A stretch of DNA of 64,000 nucleotides from NCBI GenBank assembly GCA_963521065.1, contig CAUQTI010000010.1, positions 47,218 to 111,217 on the forward strand, written 5' to 3'. Positions 1 to 8,028 of this stretch are shown one piece after another. The position numbers were made by a program, and so were the translations under genes. Under the pieces are notes generated by a model, which saw only the letters and a list, made by a program, of their open reading frames with translations, ran no database searches and was not told the origin of the DNA. How positions within the stretch are numbered: the stretch's first letter is position 1; every line of letters begins with the position of its first letter. This stretch comes from IOR16 sp963521065. GTDB lineage: Bacteria; Bacillota; Clostridia; Peptostreptococcales; Anaerovoracaceae.

Positions 1-825
1 GTTCTGACTGGTGAAGTAAAAGACGTGTTGCTTTTGGATGTAACACCGCTGTCCTTATCCATTGAGACTTTAGGTGGTGTAGCTACAAAATTAATCGAAA
101 GAAATACAACAATTCCAACAAAGAAGAGCCAGGTTTTCTCAACCGCAGCAGACAATCAGACCGCAGTAGATATCCATGTATTGCAGGGTGAAAGAGAAAT
201 GGCCGGAGACAACATTACGCTAGGACGCTTCCAGCTTTCCGGAATTCCTGCGGCACCTCGTGGCATTCCGCAGATTGAAGTTACCTTTGACATCGATGCG
301 AATGGCATTGTAAACGTAAGTGCAAAGGATATGGGAACCGGTAAAGAACAGCGTATTACAATTAGTTCTTCCAGCAAGCTTTCAGACGATGAAATTAAAC
401 AGAAGGTTCAAGAAGCAGAGAAGTATGCAGAAGAAGATAAGCAAAAGAAAGAACAAATTGAATCAAGAAACCGTGCTGAGACCTTGATTTATGAGACTGA
501 AAAGAGCGTCGGCGAGCTGGGTGATAAGGTATCCGAAGAAGAAAAGGCAAAGATCAATGAAGCGAAGGATGCATTATCCAAGGCTCTTGAAGGAAATAAT
601 GTGGAAGAAATTAAAGCAAAGACAGAAGCGCTGACAAATGAATTCCATGCAATTTCTACAAAGCTGTACCAGCAGGCGCAGGCAGCAGGCGGAGCAGCTG
701 GCTTTGATCCAAATGCAGCGGGCGGTGGATTTGACCCGAATGCGGCGGCAGGTGGAAAGCAGGAAGGCCCTGCCGGAGACAATGTTGTTGATGCCGATTA
801 CGAAGTTGTGGATGACAACAAATAA
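1..825 (+). CDS. dnaK: Chaperone DnaK (Hsp70), C-terminal part, 5' end outside window
   Basis: The reading frame is open from base 1, so the gene enters from the left and only about 274 C-terminal residues are present. The stretch starts at the interdomain linker (motif VLLLDVTPLSLSIETLGG, which ends the ATPase domain and opens the substrate-binding domain). The beta-sandwich substrate-binding domain and the helical lid follow. The tail is rich in Gly, Ala and Pro and ends with the acidic DADYEVVDDNK, typical of bacterial DnaK. The protein is the cytoplasmic ATP-driven chaperone that works with DnaJ and GrpE. dnaJ follows 95 bp downstream. The ATPase domain, any grpE or hrcA, and CIRCE elements lie outside the window. 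Confidence 0.98.
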   Translation, partial: VLTGEVKDVLLLDVTPLSLSIETLGGVATKLIERNTTIPTKKSQVFSTAADNQTAVDIHVLQGEREMAGDNITLGRFQLSGIPAAPRGIPQIEVTFDIDANGIVNVSAKDMGTGKEQRITISSSSKLSDDEIKQKVQEAEKYAEEDKQKKEQIESRNRAETLIYETEKSVGELGDKVSEEEKAKINEAKDALSKALEGNNVEEIKAKTEALTNEFHAISTKLYQQAQAAGGAAGFDPNAAGGGFDPNAAAGGKQEGPAGDNVVDADYEVVDDNK

Positions 826-845
826 ATTTTACAGGGAAATTACGG

Positions 846-873
846 GCACTTCTCTTGACGAGAAGTGCTTTAC
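846..873 (+). terminator. Hairpin between dnaK and dnaJ (attenuating terminator)
   Basis: A perfect 9-bp stem GCACTTCTC/GAGAAGTGC with a 5-nt loop is followed by TTTACCCTTT. The T-tract is weak, so partial termination or mRNA processing that lowers dnaJ output relative to dnaK is more likely than a full stop. This is an inference. Confidence 0.55.
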
Positions 874-920
874 CCTTTAAACTAAATAAGTTATCACGAT
901 GAGACGGGGGATATGATATA

Positions 921-2063
921 ATGGCAGACAAAAGAGACTACTACGAAGTCCTCGGAATAAAAAAGGGGGCTACGGAAGCAGAAATAAAATCTGCATTTCG
1001 TAAGAAAGCGATGGAGTTCCACCCAGACCGGAACCCAGACGATAAAGTAGCAGAAGAAAAATTTAAGGAAGTAAATGAAGCATACGGGATACTTTCCGAC
1101 CCTCAAAAGAAGGATAAATACGATCGCTTTGGGTTTGCCGGCGTGGATCCAAGTGCTGGATTCGGCGGAGGCTCCGGCGGGTTTTCCGGATTTGGCGGTT
1201 TTGAAGATATATTCGGTGATTTATTCGGCGGCGCGTTTGGGGGAGGATTTTCCCAGGCGAGAAGAAATGGACCGAGAAAAGGGCAGGATTTGCAAAAGCA
1301 AATGCAGATTACCTTTGAAGAGGCAGCATTCGGCGTCAAGAAGCAGGTGCAGCTGAATAAATATGTTGCATGCGAAGAATGCGGCGGAAGCGGTGCTGAG
1401 AAAGGGACTTCAAAAGTAACTTGTCCGAACTGTAACGGCTCCGGTCAGGTGCGTACGGTGCAGAATACACCATTTGGACAATTTGCCAGCTCACATTCCT
1501 GTGAGCGATGCGGCGGAAGCGGACAGATTACGGAGAAGCCTTGTCATTCCTGCAACGGAAGCGGTAAGATTCGTAAAACGGTCACGATTTCCGTGGATAT
1601 TCCGGCAGGCGTAGATACGGACAGCGTAATTCCAATCAGAGGGCAGGGTGAACCGGGTACAAACGGCGGACCGAACGGAGATTTATATTTAGTCATCGCA
1701 GTTTCCCCTCACAAGCTGTTTAAACGCAAGGCCAACGATTTGTGGCTGGATATGCCGATTACCTTTACGCAGGCTGCGTTGGGCGCGGAGATTATCGTTC
1801 CGACGCTTTCAGATAAGGTATCATATAAGATACCCGCAGGGACACAGCCGGATACCGTATTTCGTTTGAAGGGGAAGGGAATTAAGAGCCTTCGTTCAGG
1901 GAAAAACGGTGATTTGTATGTAAAGATTATTCTTGAGGTTCCGACAAAGCTGAGTGCGAAGCAGAAGAAGATGATTGGAGAATTTGGAGAATCATTGAGC
2001 CATGATGGTTATGCAAAACGAAAAAGCTTTTCGGAGACAATGAAAGAATTATTTAAATCTTGA
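921..2063 (+). CDS. dnaJ: Chaperone DnaJ (Hsp40)
   Basis: This is a full-length type I DnaJ of 380 residues, the co-chaperone that delivers substrates to DnaK and stimulates its ATPase. The N-terminal J domain carries the HPD motif (EFHPDRNPDD, near residue 36). It is followed by a Gly/Phe-rich linker of about residues 75-115. Next come four CxxCxGxG zinc-binding repeats (CEECGGSG, CPNCNGSG, CERCGGSG, CHSCNGSG) and the C-terminal substrate-binding domain. The ATG is preceded by a GGGGG ribosome binding site. It lies directly after dnaK, in the usual order, and probably shares its heat-shock transcript. Confidence 0.98.
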   Translation: MADKRDYYEVLGIKKGATEAEIKSAFRKKAMEFHPDRNPDDKVAEEKFKEVNEAYGILSDPQKKDKYDRFGFAGVDPSAGFGGGSGGFSGFGGFEDIFGDLFGGAFGGGFSQARRNGPRKGQDLQKQMQITFEEAAFGVKKQVQLNKYVACEECGGSGAEKGTSKVTCPNCNGSGQVRTVQNTPFGQFASSHSCERCGGSGQITEKPCHSCNGSGKIRKTVTISVDIPAGVDTDSVIPIRGQGEPGTNGGPNGDLYLVIAVSPHKLFKRKANDLWLDMPITFTQAALGAEIIVPTLSDKVSYKIPAGTQPDTVFRLKGKGIKSLRSGKNGDLYVKIILEVPTKLSAKQKKMIGEFGESLSHDGYAKRKSFSETMKELFKS

Positions 2064-2076
2064 AGGTTGGAAAAAT

Positions 2077-2138
2077 AAGCAGCATTTCTTGTCCGTTCCT
2101 GGGCTTTACAGAAGCGGACGAAGAGGCTGCTTTTCTTT
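2077..2138 (+). terminator. Rho-independent terminator after dnaJ
   Basis: The long imperfect hairpin pairs AAGCAGC (2077-2083) with GCTGCTT (2126-2132), and CTTGTCCG (2088-2095) with CGGACGAAG (2115-2123). It ends in TTTTCTTT. It separates the dnaKJ unit from prmA. Confidence 0.75.
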
Positions 2139-2195
2139 AATGTCATTTGAATTTGCAGGAAAGCTGTGATCGAAAATTCCGGAGGGGAGAAAAAA

Positions 2196-3161
2196 GTGAA
2201 TTATTTTGAAGTAAGGCTTTATACGAATCATGCAGGACTAGAAGCGGTGGGAAATCGATTGATTTCTATGGGTATTACAGATTTTGTAACAGAGGACCCG
2301 GAAGATCTCAAAGATTTTTTGGACAAGAAAAATTCTTACGACTGGGATTATGTAGATGAAAGCGTACTGAGTCTTTCAGAGACGGAGCCCAATTTGACCT
2401 TTTATCTGGAGTATTCAGAAAGTGGAAGGGAGACGCTTGGTATTTTTCAGAATGCCTTACAAGATTTAAAAAATACATCAGAAGAAACTGGTGAAGAATA
2501 TGGGCGGCTCGCACTGACGGTGCAGGAGGTTTGCGATGAAGACTGGCGCGATAAGTGGAAGGAATACTTTAAGCCGGCGCGTATCACAGAGCGCTTTGTT
2601 GTAAAACCGACATGGGAGCCGTATGAGAAACAAGAAGATACCGACCTTGTCATTGAAATTGACCCGGGGATGGCATTTGGAACCGGAACGCATCCGACGA
2701 CGTCACTGTGTATTCGATTGCTTGAAAAATATAGCGCTTCTTCCGATGAGGTGGTTTTAGACGTTGGCTGTGGTTCGGGTATTTTGTCGATTGCAGCGGC
2801 ACTGCTTGGAATGAAAACCGTAAAGGGCGTTGAAATTGACCCGATTGCGGTAGATGTAGCAAGAGAAAATGTGCAGGTGAATCACTTAGAGCAGCAAATC
2901 GAAGTGTTTCAAGGCGATTTGACAAAAGGATTAAATTTAAAAGCGGATATTGTGCTTGCAAACCTCATGGCAGATTTGGTGATGATGCTTTCGAAAGACG
3001 TAACAAAGCACTTAAACGAAAGCGGCCTTTATATCTCTTCGGGAATCTTGATTGAGAAGAAAGAAACTGTGGCTGCTGTGATTAAGGATTGTGGATTTGA
3101 AATCGTTGAAATTGCAGAAGAAGGCGAATGGTGCGCAATTGCAGCAAGGAAAGTCGGATAA
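2196..3161 (+). CDS. prmA: Ribosomal protein L11 methyltransferase PrmA
   Basis: This SAM-dependent methyltransferase trimethylates ribosomal protein L11. The C-terminal Rossmann domain shows the SAM-binding motif VLDVGCGSGILS and the upstream AFGTGTHPTTSLC motif that is diagnostic of PrmA. The N-terminal half is the L11-recognition domain. I chose the GTG at 2196 because GGAGGGG (2181-2187) sits 8 nt upstream. An in-frame GTG at 2166 would add ten residues that lie across that ribosome binding site. The next gene is rsmE, and prmA-rsmE directly after dnaKJ is a common Firmicutes order. Confidence 0.95.
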   Translation: MNYFEVRLYTNHAGLEAVGNRLISMGITDFVTEDPEDLKDFLDKKNSYDWDYVDESVLSLSETEPNLTFYLEYSESGRETLGIFQNALQDLKNTSEETGEEYGRLALTVQEVCDEDWRDKWKEYFKPARITERFVVKPTWEPYEKQEDTDLVIEIDPGMAFGTGTHPTTSLCIRLLEKYSASSDEVVLDVGCGSGILSIAAALLGMKTVKGVEIDPIAVDVARENVQVNHLEQQIEVFQGDLTKGLNLKADIVLANLMADLVMMLSKDVTKHLNESGLYISSGILIEKKETVAAVIKDCGFEIVEIAEEGEWCAIAARKVG

Positions 3162-3191
3162 AAGTTTGATTTGTAAGCAAAGGAGTAGATG

Positions 3192-3953
3192 ATGAGCCGA
3201 TTTTTTGTAGATAAGAGTGCGGTAAAAGAGCATTTTATTGAAATAACCAATCCGAGTGATATCAAGCATATCAGGAAAGTACTCAGGCTAGGAATCGGTG
3301 ACTTCATTGATGTATCTGATTCTTTAGAATATGAATATAAAGTGAAATTAGATGAAATCAGTGATGAGCGAATTTTGGGAGAAATCCATGATAAGCAAAA
3401 TTTCAGTAAGGAGCCGACGATTCAAGTAAGCTTATACCAGGGCATTCCGAAACAGGCAAAGATGGAAACCATTATCCAAAAATCAGTTGAGCTGGGGGTT
3501 TCTCGCATTATTCCTGTGTTTATGAAGCGCACTGTGGTTACAGAAAAAGGAAACTTTAAGAATAAATTAGCTCGATGGCAGAAAATCTCAGATGAAGCGG
3601 TGAAGCAGTGTAAGCGGGGGATTATACCGCAGATTGAAGAACCGCTTTACACGAAAGAGGTATATGAACGGATCCAAAAAGAGCATGACCTTGTCCTCTT
3701 TCTCTATGAAAATGAAGAGAAAACAACAATAAAGCAAGTGCTTCGAAAAGCCGCAGAAGAAAAAAGGGAGCAGAACCGTGACTTAAAAAGGATTGCACTG
3801 CTCATCGGACCGGAAGGTGGCTTTTCAGAGGAAGAAGCCTGCGCCTTTCAAGAAATCGGCGCAAGCTGTGCTACCCTTGGGAAAACCATTTTACGCACCG
3901 AAACTGCCGGAATTGCGGCACTTGCGATGGTGATGTACGAATTGGAGCTGTAA
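3192..3953 (+). CDS. rsmE: 16S rRNA (uracil-1498-N3)-methyltransferase RsmE
   Basis: This is an RNA methyltransferase of the SPOUT (trefoil-knot) class that methylates U1498 of 16S rRNA. The C-terminal SAM-binding knot is visible in LLIGPEGGFSEEE and LGKTILRTETAGIAAL. The N-terminal PUA-like domain starts with SRFFVD. Two adjacent ATGs (3189, 3192) are possible. The second is better spaced (6 nt) from AAGGAG at 3180-3185 and matches the usual family start. It is probably co-transcribed with prmA, 30 bp upstream. Confidence 0.94.
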   Translation: MSRFFVDKSAVKEHFIEITNPSDIKHIRKVLRLGIGDFIDVSDSLEYEYKVKLDEISDERILGEIHDKQNFSKEPTIQVSLYQGIPKQAKMETIIQKSVELGVSRIIPVFMKRTVVTEKGNFKNKLARWQKISDEAVKQCKRGIIPQIEEPLYTKEVYERIQKEHDLVLFLYENEEKTTIKQVLRKAAEEKREQNRDLKRIALLIGPEGGFSEEEACAFQEIGASCATLGKTILRTETAGIAALAMVMYELEL

Positions 3954-3975
3954 TTTTAAAATTGTTTTCTTTATT

Positions 3976-5886
3976 TTATTCAATCGCGTGTTTTTTAAAG
4001 AAATCCGTACTGGAGTAGTTTGGATCGCGCAAGAAGCGGCCTAGACGGTATAGCTCCTCCGGGTTTCTTTCTTTTATGGAAATATGATTGATTCTTTCTT
4101 CACAAATCAATGTGGCTTCAAATCCGAAATTTTTTAAAAACTCTTCCGAATTTTTATTGTAAAAGCCAAAGGGGTAGGTGAAGGTATTCGGTTTTATTCC
4201 GGTCATTTCTTCAATCCGTTTTTGCAGGTATCCGATATCAGAATCGAGTGCAACCCCATATGCTTCAACCGATTCTCCGCCTTTTTGAAGAGAGCCCCTT
4301 CGTCCGGAATCGTAAGTATGCATGTTGTAGGTGTGATTTTGAATTTCTACGTTGCCGGATTTCACCATTTCATTAATCTGCTCCCATGTGATATGTGTGT
4401 AATTTGGATGGACGATTCCGCTTTCGCTGTATTCATCTGTGTAGCGTCCGATGATAGAGATAACAGCTTTCATATCGTATTTCTTCAAGGCAGAAAAACC
4501 ATATAGATAGTTGTTGTAATAGCCGTCATCAAAGGTGAGAATAATCGGTTTTTCGGGGAAGGGTTTTCCGTTTTTGACACATTGAATCAAATCCGATACG
4601 AACATTGTCGTATAACCCTTTTCTTTGAGATAGGCCAAGTCGGATTCAAAGAGGGAAGGATCAATCATAAACTTGTTCTGAATTGACTTGTCTTTGACCA
4701 GTCCGTGATACATGATAATCGGAACGGGGATTTTATCTTCCGGGACACTTGGCTGGCTTGATACGGAGGTTGCTTCTTCTTTCCGCTTCGGGTCTGAATT
4801 TTCTTTTTTCTTTTCTGCAGTATCCAGTTCGTAAAAGTCATACTTTCTTGTAACTTCCTTTGAATTCTCAACTCTTACTACATCTGCACGGTGGTTTGAC
4901 AGGAGGCGGGTAATGTCGTAAAGATCCACCCATATTTGATTCGGGCTGTCTTTCTTATCTTCATCAAAAATTAATTGCAGACCGTAGTGAAGATGGGGCG
5001 TGTCAATATTGTTTGTATTTTCCTTTCGGCTATAGCCGGTCTGCCCTGAATAACCGATGACATCTCCTGCAGTGACCGCTTTCCCGATATAGAGACTGGA
5101 GGCGTAGGGGCGATTTTTTTGGAGGTGTGCATAGTAATAATACCGGGCTCCGTCAAAGCTCCGAAGGCCGATGCGCCATCCGCCGTACTGGTTCCAACCC
5201 ATGGCTTCGACAATGCCGCTTTCGACAGCAACAATCGGGGTGCCGGTACTGACCATTAAATCATGCCCTAAGTGACGCCTTGCATATCCGTAAGTTCTTC
5301 CGTTTCCAAAATCATCAAAGTCACTGTAATAATAACCGGCTGCAATCGGTGAAAAAGCTTTCAGACCGTATTTTTTTTGCCAGACCATTTCAGCCTCGTC
5401 TGTATTTTCGCTTGTAGCCTCGTTTGTTTCTTTCGTTTTAGGGAGCTTTACTTTATATTCGCCAAGAAATCCGCCCAAAACAGCGGTATATGCCTTGTAG
5501 TAGTATTGATAGAGATCTGGATTTGTTTTTTTTGCGAGGTGCTCCGTGTATTCGCCTTGATTGAGCTGTGATGCCAGCTGGTCCATATCAGCCGCTTTAT
5601 ATTGTTTGAAATTTCCCCCATATTTTGCAGCAAGGTAGGCTAAAACCTCAATCCAGTCGATATGGGTTTCCGATTCGTAAGTCTGGATGTCCAACTGCAT
5701 TGCCTTTTCCATGACGTTGTAAGGAACGTTGAAATCGACCCATTTAATCGGTTCTTTTTTCTGCGGCGAAAGCACAGGGATACCGAAGGGAAGAATGGAT
5801 ATGCTGCATAAGGACAAAAGTATAAGAAAAAGAAGCGGCAGTAAAACCTTCCTTTTGATTGAGCCTTGTTTTCTTCTCTGTTGCAA
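3976..5886 (-). CDS. Membrane-anchored M23 peptidase fused to polysaccharide deacetylase
   Basis: A 636-residue cell-wall enzyme with two catalytic domains. Residues 12-38 form an N-terminal signal anchor. Residues 180-330 are an M23 (LytM-type) metallopeptidase with the zinc ligands H205 and D209 (HLGHD) and H298xH300 (TPHLHYG). A charged Ser/Lys/Glu linker follows at about 355-385. Residues 388-636 are a NodB-type deacetylase with the TFDDG motif (D453, D454), H518xxxxH523 and the TYPFG motif. Each domain family acts on peptidoglycan or related cell-wall glycans, so one protein may both cleave cross-links and deacetylate glycan; this is inferred. The start is TTG, supported by GGAGG 7 nt upstream. 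It converges on rsmE with 22 bp between the stops. Confidence 0.88.
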   Translation of the reverse strand: MQQRRKQGSIKRKVLLPLLFLILLSLCSISILPFGIPVLSPQKKEPIKWVDFNVPYNVMEKAMQLDIQTYESETHIDWIEVLAYLAAKYGGNFKQYKAADMDQLASQLNQGEYTEHLAKKTNPDLYQYYYKAYTAVLGGFLGEYKVKLPKTKETNEATSENTDEAEMVWQKKYGLKAFSPIAAGYYYSDFDDFGNGRTYGYARRHLGHDLMVSTGTPIVAVESGIVEAMGWNQYGGWRIGLRSFDGARYYYYAHLQKNRPYASSLYIGKAVTAGDVIGYSGQTGYSRKENTNNIDTPHLHYGLQLIFDEDKKDSPNQIWVDLYDITRLLSNHRADVVRVENSKEVTRKYDFYELDTAEKKKENSDPKRKEEATSVSSQPSVPEDKIPVPIIMYHGLVKDKSIQNKFMIDPSLFESDLAYLKEKGYTTMFVSDLIQCVKNGKPFPEKPIILTFDDGYYNNYLYGFSALKKYDMKAVISIIGRYTDEYSESGIVHPNYTHITWEQINEMVKSGNVEIQNHTYNMHTYDSGRRGSLQKGGESVEAYGVALDSDIGYLQKRIEEMTGIKPNTFTYPFGFYNKNSEEFLKNFGFEATLICEERINHISIKERNPEELYRLGRFLRDPNYSSTDFFKKHAIE

Positions 5887-5977
5887 AGCGTTACCTCCGT
5901 AATTGATACTTTATGTAAAAACATATGCAAAATAAGTTGATTTCATGTATAATAGACGAGGTAAAGGAGGAAGGTAT

Positions 5978-6244
5978 ATGACACTTTTAGATAAAATGAC
6001 GGATTTTAGCCGGAGCGCAATGAAAAAGTCCGAGGAAGTAATGGAAACAGCAAAAATAAATTTAAAAATCAGCCAGAAGAAATCCATCATGAAGGAGTTT
6101 CAGATTGAAATAGGGGAAAAGGTGTATGCGCTGTATAAAGCGGGAGGAGAACTGGCACCGGACCTTGCTCTGCTTTGTGAAAAAATCAAGGCAGAAGAGG
6201 AAGAAATGAAAGAATTGCAAAAATCCCTTGAAAATGAAGCATAA
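5978..6244 (+). CDS. Small coiled-coil protein of unknown function
   Basis: An 88-residue, highly charged, mostly helical protein starting MTLLDKMTDFSRSAMKKS. The N-terminal part looks amphipathic. The C-terminal part (about residues 60-88) is Lys/Glu-rich and likely coiled coil. No catalytic motif is seen. It resembles the short proteins of this kind common in Clostridia that often carry C-terminal zinc ribbons, but no cysteine pair is present here. The ATG at 5978 is chosen because AAAGGAGG lies at 5963-5970. An upstream in-frame ATG at 5945 would translate across the TATAAT promoter-like element (5948-5953) and that ribosome binding site. It is a single-gene unit followed by a terminator. 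Confidence 0.75.
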   Translation: MTLLDKMTDFSRSAMKKSEEVMETAKINLKISQKKSIMKEFQIEIGEKVYALYKAGGELAPDLALLCEKIKAEEEEMKELQKSLENEA

Positions 6245-6300
6245 AAAATGAAGTGTAAAATAGCGATAGTCCATTTTACAGATAAGTTTTTTAAAATAGA

Positions 6301-6349
6301 AACAGCCTTTTGAGTTAAGGAATCTTATCTCAGAAGACTGTTATTTTTT
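6301..6349 (+). terminator. Rho-independent terminator
   Basis: The arms AACAG..CTTTTGAG and CTCAGAAGACTGTT form an interrupted stem, followed by ATTTTTTA. It ends the transcript of the small gene at 5978-6244 and lies between it and the convergent kelch gene. Confidence 0.7.
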
Positions 6350-6365
6350 AGGGATAGTTTCTTAC

Positions 6366-7769
6366 TTACTGATTCACTCTGACGTATATCTGATACGTCG
6401 TTCCGTCAAGCTCTCCTTTGATGATAGCTAAGCCTTTCTTTACCGCGGTAACCTTACCGTCGGCAGAGACAGAAGCAATGCTTTCATCCATCGAGCTCCA
6501 TGTGACTGAACTGGGGTCCTCTGCTAGATATAGCTTTGCGGACTCAGCAGCTTTTAAATGAACCGCCAGACGTAATTCATCCGCAATCCCTGCGACTACC
6601 TTGACAGGAATGTATTCCTTAAAGCTGCCGTCTGCATTTTGCGCATAGATGTTAGCAGTTCCTTCTGCGATTGCGGTAACTTTGCCATTTTCGTCAACCG
6701 TAGCAACCGCCTCGTTTGTGGAACTCCAAGTGAAGTTTTTGTTGTTGCCTAAATCGTAAGACGTGCTGAGTTGTACTGCTTCCCCAATGTTTAGTAATAC
6801 CGACAGTAAAGGAGAAGTTGTTTCTGCACTGCCGACTTCTAGGGATTCTACGATTGCTGAATAATTATTATCATCTCTCCCACCAATCGCATAAATTTTA
6901 TTTCCGACGGTAGAAGACATCAAACCATATCTTGCAGTAACCAGAGGTTTTTCCGTAGACCAAGTGTCTGTTTGTGTATCGTAAATTTCTACGGTGTCGT
7001 ATGTTTTTAAACTTGAATCCCCTCCTCTTCCACCAATGACATAAATTTTATTTCCTATTACAGAGGAGGTTAAATCAAATCTTCCAGTAGGCATAGAGTG
7101 ACCGGTAGACCAGGTATTAGTTTGAGTATTATAAATCCTCAAAGTATTAAAATAAGTAGTTAAATTTGCTCCACCAATGACATAAATCCTATTTCCTATT
7201 GCGGAGGAGGTTACACTAGATGTTACGGCAGGAAGAGATTCCCCCGTAGACCAGGTATCAGTTTTAGTATCATAAATTTCTACATCAGCTATTGTTTTAT
7301 TTGAGCTATTACGTCCGCCAATTGCATAGATTTTATCCCCCACTACGGAAGAGGTTAACTCATATCTTGCAGTTATCATAGCTTTGCCAGTAGACCAAGT
7401 ATCGGTTTTGGTATCATAAATCTCCAAGGTACTAAGACCGCGACTATTGAATCCACCAATTGCATAAATTTTATCTCCGACTGCAGAACAAGTTAAGTGA
7501 TATCTTTTAGTCGGCATGGATTTGCCTGTAGACCAAGTGTCTGATTGAGGATTATAAATTTCTACGGTGCTAAGTGGTTTTTCTTCGCTGCTTTCGTATC
7601 CGCCAAACACATAGATTTTATCTCCTACAGTGCAAGCACTTCCATCAGCTCTTTCTGTAGGCATGGGTGTTTCTTCCTTCCATGTGGCTTCTTCTGTTGC
7701 CCAGGCGCTGATGGTTGTCAATCCAAATAGCAGACACACTGTCATAAAAATTGCTAAAAATCGTTTCAT
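6366..7769 (-). CDS. Secreted kelch-repeat protein with two C-terminal Ig-like (BIG2) domains
   Basis: A 467-residue exported protein. A signal peptide (MKRFLAIFMTVCLLFGLTTISAWA) is followed by six kelch motifs, each with the pattern xxVGDKIYxIGG, then EIYDTKTDTWSTG. Six blades fit a complete beta-propeller at about residues 30-320. Two bacterial Ig-like group 2 units follow, recognised by WSSTNEAVATVDENGKVTA and WSSMDESIASVSADGKVTA (about residues 325-467). No LPXTG or lipobox is present, so it is either released or held non-covalently. Function is unknown; kelch propellers usually bind proteins or glycans. The start ATG has AGAAGGAA upstream. The repeats are close copies at DNA level, so the copy number may vary between strains. 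Confidence 0.85.
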   Translation of the reverse strand: MKRFLAIFMTVCLLFGLTTISAWATEEATWKEETPMPTERADGSACTVGDKIYVFGGYESSEEKPLSTVEIYNPQSDTWSTGKSMPTKRYHLTCSAVGDKIYAIGGFNSRGLSTLEIYDTKTDTWSTGKAMITARYELTSSVVGDKIYAIGGRNSSNKTIADVEIYDTKTDTWSTGESLPAVTSSVTSSAIGNRIYVIGGANLTTYFNTLRIYNTQTNTWSTGHSMPTGRFDLTSSVIGNKIYVIGGRGGDSSLKTYDTVEIYDTQTDTWSTEKPLVTARYGLMSSTVGNKIYAIGGRDDNNYSAIVESLEVGSAETTSPLLSVLLNIGEAVQLSTSYDLGNNKNFTWSSTNEAVATVDENGKVTAIAEGTANIYAQNADGSFKEYIPVKVVAGIADELRLAVHLKAAESAKLYLAEDPSSVTWSSMDESIASVSADGKVTAVKKGLAIIKGELDGTTYQIYVRVNQ

Positions 7770-7903
7770 AGTATTCCTTCTTTCTTTGCTATATTCATAT
7801 CAATTGTTTCATGTTACGAATCGAATTACAATTCTGTTTTTTTGTATTTTTCAATTATATAATTAAAGTTTAGAATTTAATGAAAGAAATAGAACATTAC
7901 CAG

Positions 7904-7960
7904 TAAGCGGTCAGAAGGTAGGAGTTCTTTTTGAGCATTCCTGCTTGCGGCGACCGCTTA
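7904..7960. other. Inverted repeat / possible structured RNA between kelch gene and mtaB
   Basis: A perfect 9-bp outer stem (TAAGCGGTC/GACCGCTTA) encloses 39 nt, inside which AGGA and TCCT can form a second short stem. No T-tract follows on either strand, so it is not a standard terminator. It is markedly more GC-rich than its AT-rich surroundings. Confidence 0.4.
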
Positions 7961-8028
7961 ATAGAAAAAGTTGAAAATTCAGTTCAGATACGATATGATA
8001 AATGAAGCATATAATGGAGGATAGTTAC

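Noticed and set aside
6366..7769. Tandem array reminiscent of a repeat locus
   Set aside because: The periodicity is that of kelch codons in a single coding frame, not a CRISPR or non-coding repeat array.
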